Assembly: GCA_963776735.1 (NCBI GenBank)
Contig: CAVZNV010000021.1
Span: 186,001-250,000, forward strand
From: PALSA-612 sp963776735
Lineage (GTDB): Bacteria; Actinomycetota; Thermoleophilia; Gaiellales; Gaiellaceae
Direction: 5' to 3'
DNA length: 64,000 bases
The position numbers were made by a program, and so were the translations under genes. Position 1 is the stretch's first letter; every line of letters begins with the position of its first letter. Shown here one piece after another: positions 15,475-24,218 of this stretch. The notes under the pieces were generated by a model, which made no database searches, was not told where the DNA came from, and saw only the letters and a list, made by a program, of their open reading frames with translations.

Positions 15475-18400
15475 GTGGACGACAGCCGCAGCGACGAGCT
15501 GTATCGCGTCCTGTTCGACCACGTCGACAACATGGTCTGCACGCTCGATCTCGAGGGGCGATTCACCTCGGTCAACGCGGCGGGCGAGCGGCTCACCGGC
15601 TTCGCGGCCCGTGAGCTCCACGGAAGGTTCGCCGTCGAGCTGATCGCCCCCGAGTATCGGAACACGGCCGTGTCGCAGTTCCGTCACCGGCTCGAGACGA
15701 CCGGGGAGCTGCCCCCCGACGAGTCCTGGCTCGTCACGCGAGACGGCGTGTGCGTGCCGATCGAGATCACGTCGGTGCTCGTGCTCGCCGACGGGGAGCC
15801 TGTCGGCGTCCTCGGACTCGTCCGCGACCTGAGCGAGCGGCGCGGAGCCGAGGAAGCGCTGCTCAGGAGCGAGGATCGCTACCGCAACGCCTTTACGTCC
15901 GCGGCCATCGGCATGGCCCTGATCGCGCCCGACGGACGCTTCGCGCAGGTCAACGACTCGTTGTGCGAGCTCGTCGGCCGAACCGCCGAGGAGCTGTGCG
16001 CGCTCGGCTGGCGCGACATCACGCATTCGGACGATATCGACCTGGATCGTGAGCTGGTGCAGTCGCTCCTCGCGGGCGAGATCCGCTCGTATCAGATCGA
16101 GAAGCGCTATCGCCACCGGGACGGCCGCGACGTGTGGGCCCTGATCACGGTCTCGCTCGTCCGCGACGGCGCCGGCGAGCCGCTGCACTTCGTCAGCCAG
16201 ATCCAGGACGTGACCGAGCGCAAGCTCGCCGAGGAGCAGCTGGCGCAGAGCCGGTTGCAGCTCGCGGATGCGCAGCAGATCGCGCAGATCGGCAACTGGA
16301 CCTGGCACGTCGCGACCGACGCCGTGACGTGGTCGGACGAGGTCTATCGCATCTTCGGTCTCGACCCCGGCTCCAGCCTGCCCTCGACCGCGGCGCTGCG
16401 CGACTTCGTGCACCCCGACGACCGCGAACGGGTTCGCGAGCTCGCGAACCGCGTCGCGGAGACCGGAGAGTCCTATACGCACCAGTACCGGATCGTCCTC
16501 GGCGACGGCACCATGCGCTGGGTCGAGGGCCGAGGTATCGCGAGCGTCGGCGAGGACGGGCTCTCGATGCACGGGACGATCCAGGACATCACCCACCGCC
16601 AGCAGGCAGAGGACGATCTCGCGACCAGCGAGGCGCGTCTCGCGGAGGCGCAGCGCATCGGCCGGATCGGCGACTGGAAGCGGGACGGCCCCGACGAGCC
16701 GTTGACCTGGTCCGACGAGACCTACCGGATCTTCGGCATCGACCCGGCGTCCGGTCCGCCGACCTACGACCGGCTCCTCGCCACGATCCATCCGGACGAT
16801 CGCGACGAGTTCGAGCGCGTCGTCAAGCGCTGCCGCACCGACGGGAGGTCGTACAGCCACGAGTACCGCGTCCTGCTCCCGCACGGCGGTGTGCGCTGGA
16901 TCCACGGGCGCGGCGAGCTCGTCCCGAACGACGGGATCGGGCCGGCCACGACCCGCGGCACCGCCCAGGACATCACGGAACGCAAGGACGTCGAGGAGCG
17001 GCTGGCCGAGGCGCAGCGGATTGCGCAGATCGGCAACTGGGCGTGGCGGGATGATCCCGGGACGCTCACGTGGTCGGAGGAGCTCTATCGCATCCTCGAT
17101 TTCGATCCCGGCGACGAGCCCTCTCTGGCGAAGCTCCAGCAGCGCGTCCATCCCGACGACCGCGAGGCCTTCGACCGCGTCGTCACCGAGGCCCGTGAGC
17201 GCGGCGAGGACTATCTGCACCAGTACCGGATCGTCCTCCGTGACGGGACGGTTCGCTGGATCGAGGGGCGTGGCGTCGCGATTGCAGGCCTGACGGGGTA
17301 CTCGATGCACGGGACGGCGCAGGACATCACCGAGGACAAGCTCGTCGAGGAGCGGCTCGTCGAAGCGGAAGAGCGCTACCGGACGCTGGTCGAGCAGCTC
17401 CCGCTCGGCACGTACATCCGCCCGCTCGACATGACGAAGCCGAACATCTACGCGAGCCCGCAGGTCGAGCCGATGCTCGGGTACCCGGCCGAAGCCTGGA
17501 TGACCGACCCGGATCTACTCGCGACGATCGTCCACCCGGACGACCGCGACCGCGTGCTCTCCGAGGCCGTCCACGTGCGCGGAACCGGCGAGCCGCTCAG
17601 GAACGCCGAGTACCGCTACGTGCGGCCGGACGGAAGCGTCGTGTGGGTACAGGACGAGACGCACGTCGTCGAGGACGAGCACGGCGAGCCGAGATGCGTG
17701 CAGGGGTACCTGCTGGACATCACCGAACGCAAGCTCGCCGAGGAGGAGCGCGACCGGCTCAGGGAGCAGCTCCATCACGCGCAGAAGCTCGAGGCGGTGG
17801 GACGCCTGGCCGGCGGAGTCGCTCACGACTTCAACAACATGCTGACCGCGATCAAGGGCTATGCGGAGCTGCTCCTCGGCGGACTCGCGCCCGGGAGCCC
17901 GCAGCGCGCCGAGGCCGAGCAGATCCACCGGGCGGCGTCGCAAGCGTCGGCGCTGCCGAGGCAGCTGCTCGCGTTCAGTCGCAAGCAGGTGCTGGAGCCG
18001 CGGCTCGTCGACCTGAACGACGTCGTCGCCGAGGCGACCGACCTGATCCGGCTCCTCGTCGGCGGCGGGGTCGAGGTGGTCACGCACGCCGAGGCCCGTC
18101 CGGCCGCCGTCGTCGCCGACCCCGGCCAGGTCGAGCAGGTACTCGTCAACCTGGCGACCAACGCGCGCGACGCGATGCCCGGAGGCGGCACGCTGACGAT
18201 CTCGATCCGGAATGCCGAGGTCGAGGAGCGGGCGGCACGCGAGCACGAGGCGTCGGCAGGGCGCTACGTCGTGGTCTCGGTTGCCGACACCGGGCTCGGC
18301 ATCGACGCGGAGACGCTCGACCGGATCTTCGAGCCCTTCTTCACCACGAAGGCCGCAGGCCGCGGTTCCGGTCTGGGGCTCGCCTCCGCGTACGGGATCG

Positions 18401-19566
18401 CGAGGCAGAGCGGCGGGTTCATGGCCGCTTCCAGCGAGCCCGGGCGTGGCACGACTCTCGAGGTCTACTTCCCGCTCGCGATCGCCGGTACCGCTCCTGC
18501 CGACGAGACTCCGGTCGAGCTCGCGACCCGGGAGTCCGCACCCGCTTCGGTGCTGCTCGTCGAGGACGAGGCGATCGTCCGTGACTTCGCTCGGACCGCG
18601 CTCGAGCGTGCGGGCTACCGCGTGCTGGCGGCGGGCCGGGCGACCGAGGCGCTGGATCTGCTCGCCGGTGGCGCCGACGTCGACGTGCTCGTCAGCGACG
18701 TGGTCATGCCGGGCATGGGCGGCCGGGAGCTGGCCGAGCGGGTGGTGGCGGAACGACCGGGAACGGGCGTCGTGCTCGTCTCGGGCTACTCCGAGGAGCC
18801 GGCTGCGGGCGACCTCGCCGGCGGCCAGATGCCTGTGTTCCTGCAGAAGCCGTTCGCCGTCCCGGCCCTCGTCGACGCCGTCCGCGAGGTCGTCGATCCG
18901 AGATCGGCCGCAGCCGGCCGGAAGCCGGCGCCGACGATCCAGCAGCTCGGCATCTCGTGCCTCGTCGCCGACGACCATCCGGCCGTCCTCGACTCCGTCT
19001 CGCGCTTTCTCGAGTCGAGCGGTGTCGAGGTCGTCGCGCGGGTCAGCCGTGGCGACGACGCGCTCGCCGCACTGGAGGCCCACCGTCCGGACGTGGCCCT
19101 GCTCGACGTGACCATGGAGCCCATGAACGGGATCGAGGTCGCGCGCCGAGTCGCCCGCCTCGCTCCGGACACGCACGTGATCCTCTACACCGGCTACCGC
19201 GACGCCAGCCTGCTCGAGCAGGCGCTCGACGCGGGCGCGCGCGGCTTCGTGCTCAAGGAAGCGCCGCTGTCGGAGCTGATGCGGGCGATGAAGGTCGTCG
19301 GCGGAGGCGGCACGTTCGTCGACGCCGAGCTGTCGGACGCGCTCGCGACGCCGCGCAGCGTCCGGTCGCTGTCGCCGCTGACCGCGCGCGAGCAGCAGGT
19401 GCTGGCGCTCGTCGCCGACGGGAGGACGAACGAGCGCGTCGCCGGGGAGCTCGGCATCTCGGCCGAGACGGTGCAGTCGCACGTGCGCAACGCGATGTCC
19501 AAGCTCGAAGCGGACACGCGCACGCAGGCCGTGGCGACGGCACTGCGGCAGTCGCTGATCGCCTAG
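15475..19566 (+). CDS. soluble multi-PAS hybrid histidine kinase fused to a NarL-type response regulator
   Basis: A 1363-residue sensor without membrane segments. About six PAS domains occupy residues 1-755 (repeated VHPDDRE, GTxQDITER and IAQIGNWxW blocks). The kinase core follows: HisKA with His784 in GGVAHDFNNML, and HATPase with N892 in NLATNARDAM, D938 in DTGLGID, and a GRGSGLGLA lid. Then come two receivers (Asp1075 in VSDVVMPGMGG, Asp1211 in LLDVTMEPMNG) and a LuxR/GerE helix-turn-helix at about 1301-1357 (LTAREQQVLALVADGRTN, AETVQSHVRN). Signal input, phosphorelay and DNA binding are thus in one chain. The last receiver plus HTH equals a complete NarL-family regulator. PAS 3 and PAS 5 are close duplicates (THQYRIVL/LHQYRIVLRDGT). 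GTG 15475 lacks a clear ribosome site, so the start may be slightly downstream. Its stop lies at the edge of a MITE-like insertion. The signal is unknown. Confidence 0.93.
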   Translation: MDDSRSDELYRVLFDHVDNMVCTLDLEGRFTSVNAAGERLTGFAARELHGRFAVELIAPEYRNTAVSQFRHRLETTGELPPDESWLVTRDGVCVPIEITSVLVLADGEPVGVLGLVRDLSERRGAEEALLRSEDRYRNAFTSAAIGMALIAPDGRFAQVNDSLCELVGRTAEELCALGWRDITHSDDIDLDRELVQSLLAGEIRSYQIEKRYRHRDGRDVWALITVSLVRDGAGEPLHFVSQIQDVTERKLAEEQLAQSRLQLADAQQIAQIGNWTWHVATDAVTWSDEVYRIFGLDPGSSLPSTAALRDFVHPDDRERVRELANRVAETGESYTHQYRIVLGDGTMRWVEGRGIASVGEDGLSMHGTIQDITHRQQAEDDLATSEARLAEAQRIGRIGDWKRDGPDEPLTWSDETYRIFGIDPASGPPTYDRLLATIHPDDRDEFERVVKRCRTDGRSYSHEYRVLLPHGGVRWIHGRGELVPNDGIGPATTRGTAQDITERKDVEERLAEAQRIAQIGNWAWRDDPGTLTWSEELYRILDFDPGDEPSLAKLQQRVHPDDREAFDRVVTEARERGEDYLHQYRIVLRDGTVRWIEGRGVAIAGLTGYSMHGTAQDITEDKLVEERLVEAEERYRTLVEQLPLGTYIRPLDMTKPNIYASPQVEPMLGYPAEAWMTDPDLLATIVHPDDRDRVLSEAVHVRGTGEPLRNAEYRYVRPDGSVVWVQDETHVVEDEHGEPRCVQGYLLDITERKLAEEERDRLREQLHHAQKLEAVGRLAGGVAHDFNNMLTAIKGYAELLLGGLAPGSPQRAEAEQIHRAASQASALPRQLLAFSRKQVLEPRLVDLNDVVAEATDLIRLLVGGGVEVVTHAEARPAAVVADPGQVEQVLVNLATNARDAMPGGGTLTISIRNAEVEERAAREHEASAGRYVVVSVADTGLGIDAETLDRIFEPFFTTKAAGRGSGLGLASAYGIARQSGGFMAASSEPGRGTTLEVYFPLAIAGTAPADETPVELATRESAPASVLLVEDEAIVRDFARTALERAGYRVLAAGRATEALDLLAGGADVDVLVSDVVMPGMGGRELAERVVAERPGTGVVLVSGYSEEPAAGDLAGGQMPVFLQKPFAVPALVDAVREVVDPRSAAAGRKPAPTIQQLGISCLVADDHPAVLDSVSRFLESSGVEVVARVSRGDDALAALEAHRPDVALLDVTMEPMNGIEVARRVARLAPDTHVILYTGYRDASLLEQALDAGARGFVLKEAPLSELMRAMKVVGGGGTFVDAELSDALATPRSVRSLSPLTAREQQVLALVADGRTNERVAGELGISAETVQSHVRNAMSKLEADTRTQAVATALRQSLIA

Positions 19567-19729
19567 ATGGTTGATGCCACGATCTCGCGCGCTCGGTTGC
19601 GCGGTCTGGCGTGTCTGGGTCGCTTCCGCCCGGCGGAGCCCGGCGAAGCCGGCCTCCGCCAGGCGTGCGCGCCCCAGAGCAGCCAGCCCACGCCCCGAGG
19701 AGCACGATCTCAAGGCATCAACCATCTAG
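19563..19729. mobile_element. MITE-like palindromic insertion (IS630/mariner style)
   Basis: Perfect 13-base terminal inverted repeats GATGGTTGATGCC (19566-19578) and GGCATCAACCATC (19714-19726) bound a 161-base insert. On each side the flank completes CTAG, so the insertion fits duplication of TA within CTAG, as IS630/Tc1-type elements do. The interior contains a further long hairpin (GGCGGAG..CTCCGCC with a GAA loop) and many imperfect pairs, and no coding frame. The left flank is the TAG stop of the hybrid kinase. Non-autonomous element status is inference; it could also be a structured terminator. Confidence 0.55.
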
Positions 19730-19752
19730 TAGCGTCCGACTGGGCGAGCCGG

Positions 19753-19758
19753 TAGGTT
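19753..19758 (+). promoter_or_regulatory. -10-like TAGGTT of the collagen-like gene
   Basis: TAGGTT ends 6 bases before GTG 19765. It lies 24 bases right of the MITE-like palindrome, so the insertion may sit where a -35 region would be. Confidence 0.45.
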
Positions 19759-19764
19759 CCGGTC

Positions 19765-20619
19765 GTGCGGGGAAAGCACGTGGCCGTGGCTCTCGTGACC
19801 GCCGGCGCCGCCTTCGGTGTGGCGACCGCGGTACAGGCGAGCATTCCGGACTCGGCCGGCGTCATCCACGCGTGCCGCATCACGCAGCCGTCTCTGGGCC
19901 AGCTCGGAGCGCTCCGGGTCGTGGACACCGGCGCAGGCCAGACGTGCCGCGCCGGCGAAGTCGCGCTCACGTGGAACCAGAAAGGCCCGACCGGCGCCCG
20001 CGGCTCGACCGGCGCGCGCGGACCGACCGGCGTCCGGGGCCCGAAAGGTGCGACGGGTTCCACCGGCACGACCGGCGCCACGGGAACCACCGGCTCGACC
20101 GGAGCGACCGGCTTCACCGGCTCGACCGGTTCGACGGGAGCGACCGGCTCGACCGGCGTGACTGGCTCGACGGGCTCCACCGGCCCTACCGGCCCGGTAG
20201 GGATCGGCCCGTACATCGACGCCTACGAAACAACGAACCAGGTCGGCCTGGGCGGCAGCGTGCAGACCGTGATCTGGAACGTCGTGCGTGTCGAGAGCGG
20301 CGCTCTTCTCACGTTGCCGACGGGCACGATCACCGTGCCGGAGGCCGGTGTCTACGCACTCGCGGTGACGCTGCACGTGCTGAATCCCACCGGATCCGGC
20401 GCCGGAACCGCTCTGAACGTCCACGTGAACGGTGCCCAAGTCGACGTTCAAAAGCTGGTCGTCGGCGCAACCGACGACGGGATCCTGACGGTGTCGGGGC
20501 TGTTCCCCTTGAACGCGGGCGACACCGTAGACGTGGGCTGGAGCACCACCGTGACGGGAGTTGCGCTCGACCCGAGCGGATCCCCTGGCAACGAGATCGC
20601 GCTCTACCGCGTGCGCTAG
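19765..20619 (+). CDS. secreted collagen-like repeat protein with C1q/BclA-like C-terminal domain
   Basis: A 284-residue exported protein. The N-terminal module (GAAFGVATAVQASIPDSAG) matches those of the genes at 12670 and 52312. Residues about 74-148 are some 24 Gly-X-Y triplets, mostly G-S/A-T and G-P-T, like the collagen-like tracts of bacterial exosporium and phage fibre proteins. The C-terminal 135 residues (QTVIWNVVRVESGALLTLPTGTITVPEAGVYALAVTLHV) look like the trimerising jelly-roll of C1q/TNF-like domains. The expected structure is a trimeric stalk with globular heads at the cell surface. The repeat DNA is slippage-prone. Single gene, promoter TAGGTT at 19753-19758. Confidence 0.82.
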   Translation: MRGKHVAVALVTAGAAFGVATAVQASIPDSAGVIHACRITQPSLGQLGALRVVDTGAGQTCRAGEVALTWNQKGPTGARGSTGARGPTGVRGPKGATGSTGTTGATGTTGSTGATGFTGSTGSTGATGSTGVTGSTGSTGPTGPVGIGPYIDAYETTNQVGLGGSVQTVIWNVVRVESGALLTLPTGTITVPEAGVYALAVTLHVLNPTGSGAGTALNVHVNGAQVDVQKLVVGATDDGILTVSGLFPLNAGDTVDVGWSTTVTGVALDPSGSPGNEIALYRVR

Positions 20620-20624
20620 CCCGG

Positions 20625-21587
20625 CTACTCGCGACCGGCCGTTGCCAGGTTCACGCAGCCGCGGCCCCGCGAGTCGGCCTCGAGCTGGCGGTAGCTCGGC
20701 GCATCCGAGCGGAGCAGCTCCGGCACCGTCACGGCGTGCAGGTGCCGGGCCCGGATCGCCTGCAGGAGCTTCGGCAGCGCCTGGAGCGTGACGGGTTTCA
20801 GGTCGTGGAGGAGCACGATCGCGCCCGGTTTCAGCCCTGGCTCGGCGCGGCGCAACAGCTTCGCGGCCGTCGTGCCCGGAAGATAGTCGCTCGGGTCGAT
20901 GCTCCAGCGGATCTCGAGCAGCGCCCGCGCCGCCAGCGCATGACCGAGCCAGGCGGGGTCGTCGCCGTACGGGGTGCGGAAGAGCCGGACGTCCCCGTGC
21001 GTGGCCGCCTCGATCGCCGCCCTTGCCCGGTCGATCTCGGCCCGGGCCGCGCTGCCGGACAGCAGGCGCAGGTCGGCGTGGCTCCACGTGTGGTCGCCGA
21101 CGGCGCCGATCGCGGCTTCCCACGCCGGCAGCTTCGGCCAGTAGCGGATGCGGTTGCCGACGACGAAGAACGTCGCGGCGGCGTGGTAGCGCCGGAGCAC
21201 GCCGAGGATGCGTCCCGTGTACGGACCGGGCCCGTCGTCGAACGTGAGCGCGATCTCGTTGCCGCGGGACGCGCCGCAGAAGACGGGGACGCCGAGTCCC
21301 TGAAGGCGCGTGATCGCATGCGCCTGCTGGGTCGCGATCGCCACCGGGGCCGAGTGACTCGGTGATGGCCGGCGGCGAACGGTGTGCGACGGGGGAGGTG
21401 GCGGCGCGGCCCGGTGCTCCGTCCTCGCCCGCGCGAGGTTGTAGACGACTGCGCCGGCGGGGACGAGCGCGACGAGGACGACGAGGGCGATCAGCCGGCG
21501 GCGGGGACCGGAGCGGCGGCGCTGGTGCGCGACCGGCGTCAGGACTGTCCGGAGCGGAAGTCCTTCTCTGCGGCCGGGCCACGACAC
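20625..21587 (-). CDS. polysaccharide deacetylase (NodB-like) membrane-anchored protein
   Basis: A 320-residue carbohydrate esterase family 4 protein with an N-terminal membrane anchor (LIALVVLVALVPAGAVVYNL), a Pro-rich linker and the NodB domain: IALTFDDGPGPYTGRIL (motif 1, catalytic Asp and metal Asp), GDHTWSHADL (motif 2, metal His pair), RLFRTPYGDDP (motif 3) and AIVLLHDLKP (motif 5 His). It removes acetyl groups from a cell-wall or extracellular sugar polymer outside the membrane. It is convergent with the collagen-like gene and downstream of the L,D-transpeptidase gene (gap 78), so both are envelope enzymes. GGAGG precedes the GTG start. Confidence 0.9.
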   Translation of the reverse strand: MSWPGRREGLPLRTVLTPVAHQRRRSGPRRRLIALVVLVALVPAGAVVYNLARARTEHRAAPPPPPSHTVRRRPSPSHSAPVAIATQQAHAITRLQGLGVPVFCGASRGNEIALTFDDGPGPYTGRILGVLRRYHAAATFFVVGNRIRYWPKLPAWEAAIGAVGDHTWSHADLRLLSGSAARAEIDRARAAIEAATHGDVRLFRTPYGDDPAWLGHALAARALLEIRWSIDPSDYLPGTTAAKLLRRAEPGLKPGAIVLLHDLKPVTLQALPKLLQAIRARHLHAVTVPELLRSDAPSYRQLEADSRGRGCVNLATAGRE

Positions 21588-21665
21588 GACGCCTCCGATG
21601 CACTACGAGGACCCGTCCTGCACGGGTCCGGGAGGCGTTCTTCGCCGACGCGGCCCGCGACCCTG

Positions 21666-22487
21666 CTAGCGACGGATGAGCACGGGCGTACCGGCCGGGG
21701 CGACCGCGAACAGGCGCGTCATGACGGCGTTCGGCAGCCGCACGCAGCCGTGCGAGACGGCGCGTCCGATCGACGACGGGTCGTCGGTTCCGTGGAGCGC
21801 GACCGGCCCGCCCTGCACCCAGTCCTTCAGCGCGTCGGAGTGCGCGGAGATCCCGAGCGCTGCGACGCCGAAGGGGCCGTTCGCGCTCGCGAGGCGGAAG
21901 CGCTCGTCGACGTAATAGCGTCCGACCGGCGTCGGAGTCGCAGATGCGCCGACGGCGACGCCCGCCCTGAATGCCAGCTTGCCCCAGCGGTAGACGGACA
22001 CGCGCCGCCGTGAGAGGTCGACCTCGACGCGCGTGTTCACCGGGTAGACGCTGACGGTGCCGGCGAGAACCCACGCAGCGCTTCCGTTCGGCCGCGTCGG
22101 CAGGAGGACGCGAAGCCAGGCAGGCCCGCACCCCTTGCCCGGCCGGCTGCTGCCGAGAACGCCGAAGACGACCGGAAACCCGTTCCGGTCGCGAAGCTGG
22201 AAGCGGTTGACAACTCGCGCGCGAACGGACGGCCAGTCGTAGACCGCGGTCGGCTGCACGACGACCGCTGCGAACGCCTGCGAGTGCGTCGGCGCGACCT
22301 TCGGGGACGCGCACCGCCTGGCGATCGCGACGGCGCGTTTGCGCTGCAAGCCGAGCCCGGCATCGACAGGACGCTGGTGCGAGTGCTCGGACTGCTTCGC
22401 GCTCGAGCCGCAGCCGGCGAGCGCGAGCAGCGCAATCCCGCCGGCGACAGCCGACGCGAGAGCCGACCGGGAGACCGCGCGGGCCAT
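21666..22487 (-). CDS. L,D-transpeptidase (YkuD) lipoprotein
   Basis: A 273-residue lipoprotein: signal and lipobox ALLALAGC, then a low-complexity spacer, a domain of about 100 residues, and a C-terminal YkuD domain with VALHGTDDPSSIGRAVSHGCVRLPN, in which the His of SHGC and the Cys are catalytic. It forms 3-3 peptidoglycan cross-links or attaches proteins to the wall, on the outer face of the membrane. I start it at ATG 22487 because the signal peptide begins there; the frame is open further upstream. It is divergent from the MFS transporter gene. Confidence 0.9.
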   Translation of the reverse strand: MARAVSRSALASAVAGGIALLALAGCGSSAKQSEHSHQRPVDAGLGLQRKRAVAIARRCASPKVAPTHSQAFAAVVVQPTAVYDWPSVRARVVNRFQLRDRNGFPVVFGVLGSSRPGKGCGPAWLRVLLPTRPNGSAAWVLAGTVSVYPVNTRVEVDLSRRRVSVYRWGKLAFRAGVAVGASATPTPVGRYYVDERFRLASANGPFGVAALGISAHSDALKDWVQGGPVALHGTDDPSSIGRAVSHGCVRLPNAVMTRLFAVAPAGTPVLIRR

Positions 22488-22555
22488 GTCCTCATCGTGG
22501 CACAGGTTTTCGCTCATGTCTCGCCTCCGGGCGCGGAATCGGGGAGGATGAGCGC

Positions 22556-24175
22556 ATGAGCGAGGCGGCCGCAGCTCCCCAGGCGTCGTCGAAGGCGACG
22601 GGCTCGCAGCTGATCCTGCTGACGCTCGCTGCCGGCCAGTTCCTGATGACGCTCGACACGTCGGTGATGAACGTCTCGATCGCACAGGTCGCGAAGGACG
22701 TGGGCACGACGGTCACCGGCATCCAGAGCGCGATCACGGCCTACACGCTCGTGATGGCGGCCCTGATGATCACGGGCGCGAAGATCGGCGCGATCATCGG
22801 CCGCAAGCGCGCGTTCGCGATCGGCTGCGTGATCTACGGCTGCGGCTCGCTGACGACGTCGCTGGCCCAGAACTACGCGACGCTGCTGATCGGCTGGTCG
22901 TTCCTCGAAGGCGTCGGGGCGGTGCTGATCCTGCCTGCGATCGTCGCGCTCGTCGCCAGCAACTTCCCCCGCGAGCGGCGGCCGTACGCCTACGGGCTCG
23001 TGGCGGCCGCCGGCGCGATCGCCGTCGCCGTCGGGCCGCTGATCGGCGGCTTCTGCACGACCTACTTCTCCTGGCGCTACGTCTTCGCGGGCGAGGTCGT
23101 GATCGTGCTGGGGATCCTGTTCATGACCCGGAAGTTCGAGGAGGCGCCGGCCGAGCACCGGCCCCAACTCGACCTCGTCGGTGCGGCGCTGTCGGCGGCC
23201 GGCCTCGCGATGATCGTGTTCGGCGTCCTGAAAACCGGCACCTGGGGCTGGATCCAGCCGAAGGAGGGCGGACCGGTCTGGGCGGGCCTGTCGCCGTCGA
23301 TCTGGCTGATCATCGGCGGGCTGATCGTGCTCTGGGCGTTCTTCCGCTGGGAGGACCGCCGCGAGGCGCAGGGGAAGGAGCCGCTCGTCCGCCGGTCGAT
23401 GCTGCAGAACCGCCAGCTCACCGCGGGCCTGCGCATGTTCTTCTTCCAGTACCTCGTCCAGGCGGGCTTCTTCTTCGTGATCCCGCTCTACCTCTCGATC
23501 GCGCTCGGCCTGTCCGCGCTCGCGACCGGCGCGCGGCTGCTGCCGCTCTCGATCACGCTGCTCGCGGCGGCGATCGGCATCCCCAAGCTGTGGCCGAACG
23601 TGTCGCCGAGGCTCGTCGTGCGGTGCGGCCTGCTCGCGCTGCTCGCCGGCACCCTCGTGCTGCTCGGGCTGCTCGACGTCGACTCCGGCCCGGAGGTGGT
23701 GACGGTGCCGCTGCTCCTGATCGGACTCGGCGTCGGCGCACTCGCATCCCAGCTCGGGAGCGTGACCGTCTCCGCGGTTCCGGACGACCAGAGCCCGGAG
23801 GTCGGCGGCGTCCAGAACACGATGACGAACCTCGGTGCCTCGCTGGGCACGGCGCTCGCCGGGTCGATCATGATCGCGTTCCTCACGAGCTCGTTCATCA
23901 CGCACATCCAGCAGAACCCGGCGATCCCGGACCGGGCGAAATCGCAGGCGAGCACGACGCTGGCGAGCGGCGTCCCGTTCGTGTCGGATGCCGACCTGAA
24001 GAAGGCGATGGACGACGCGAACGTCCCGAAGCGGACGCAGGACGAGGCGCTCGACGCCTACAGCGCGGCGCGGATCGACGGCCTCGAGGCGGCGCTCGCC
24101 GTCCTCGGGCTCGCCACGGTCATCGCGCTCATGCTGGCGCAGGCGATCCCGGACAAGCAGCCCGGCTCCACCTGA
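22556..24175 (+). CDS. MFS transporter of the DHA2 (EmrB/QacA) drug-exporter type
   Basis: A 539-residue integral membrane protein with about 14 hydrophobic helices. LDTSVMNVSIAQVAKDVGTT in the first helix (motif D1), GAKIGAIIGRKRAF (motif A) and LPAIVALVASNFPRERR are DHA2 signatures, and AAGAIAVAVGPLIGGF is antiporter motif C. It is expected to expel drugs or metabolites in exchange for protons. Start ATG 22556 follows GGAGG. No TetR or MarR regulator is adjacent. The C-terminal extension (residues about 445-500) is a soluble loop before the final helix. The substrate is unknown. Confidence 0.92.
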   Translation: MSEAAAAPQASSKATGSQLILLTLAAGQFLMTLDTSVMNVSIAQVAKDVGTTVTGIQSAITAYTLVMAALMITGAKIGAIIGRKRAFAIGCVIYGCGSLTTSLAQNYATLLIGWSFLEGVGAVLILPAIVALVASNFPRERRPYAYGLVAAAGAIAVAVGPLIGGFCTTYFSWRYVFAGEVVIVLGILFMTRKFEEAPAEHRPQLDLVGAALSAAGLAMIVFGVLKTGTWGWIQPKEGGPVWAGLSPSIWLIIGGLIVLWAFFRWEDRREAQGKEPLVRRSMLQNRQLTAGLRMFFFQYLVQAGFFFVIPLYLSIALGLSALATGARLLPLSITLLAAAIGIPKLWPNVSPRLVVRCGLLALLAGTLVLLGLLDVDSGPEVVTVPLLLIGLGVGALASQLGSVTVSAVPDDQSPEVGGVQNTMTNLGASLGTALAGSIMIAFLTSSFITHIQQNPAIPDRAKSQASTTLASGVPFVSDADLKKAMDDANVPKRTQDEALDAYSAARIDGLEAALAVLGLATVIALMLAQAIPDKQPGST

Positions 24176-24218
24176 CGGGACTCGGAGCGGCAGGCGGCCG
24201 CTCCGAGTCCGCCGAGGG

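Noticed and set aside
17515..19725. Reverse-strand open frame of 736 codons over the hybrid kinase
   Set aside because: Shadow of the kinase codons; the kinase domains on the forward strand are unambiguous.
22556..24175. Antibiotic-resistance island around the MFS exporter
   Set aside because: Neighbours are ordinary envelope genes with the same base composition; no regulator, transposase or integron is adjacent.
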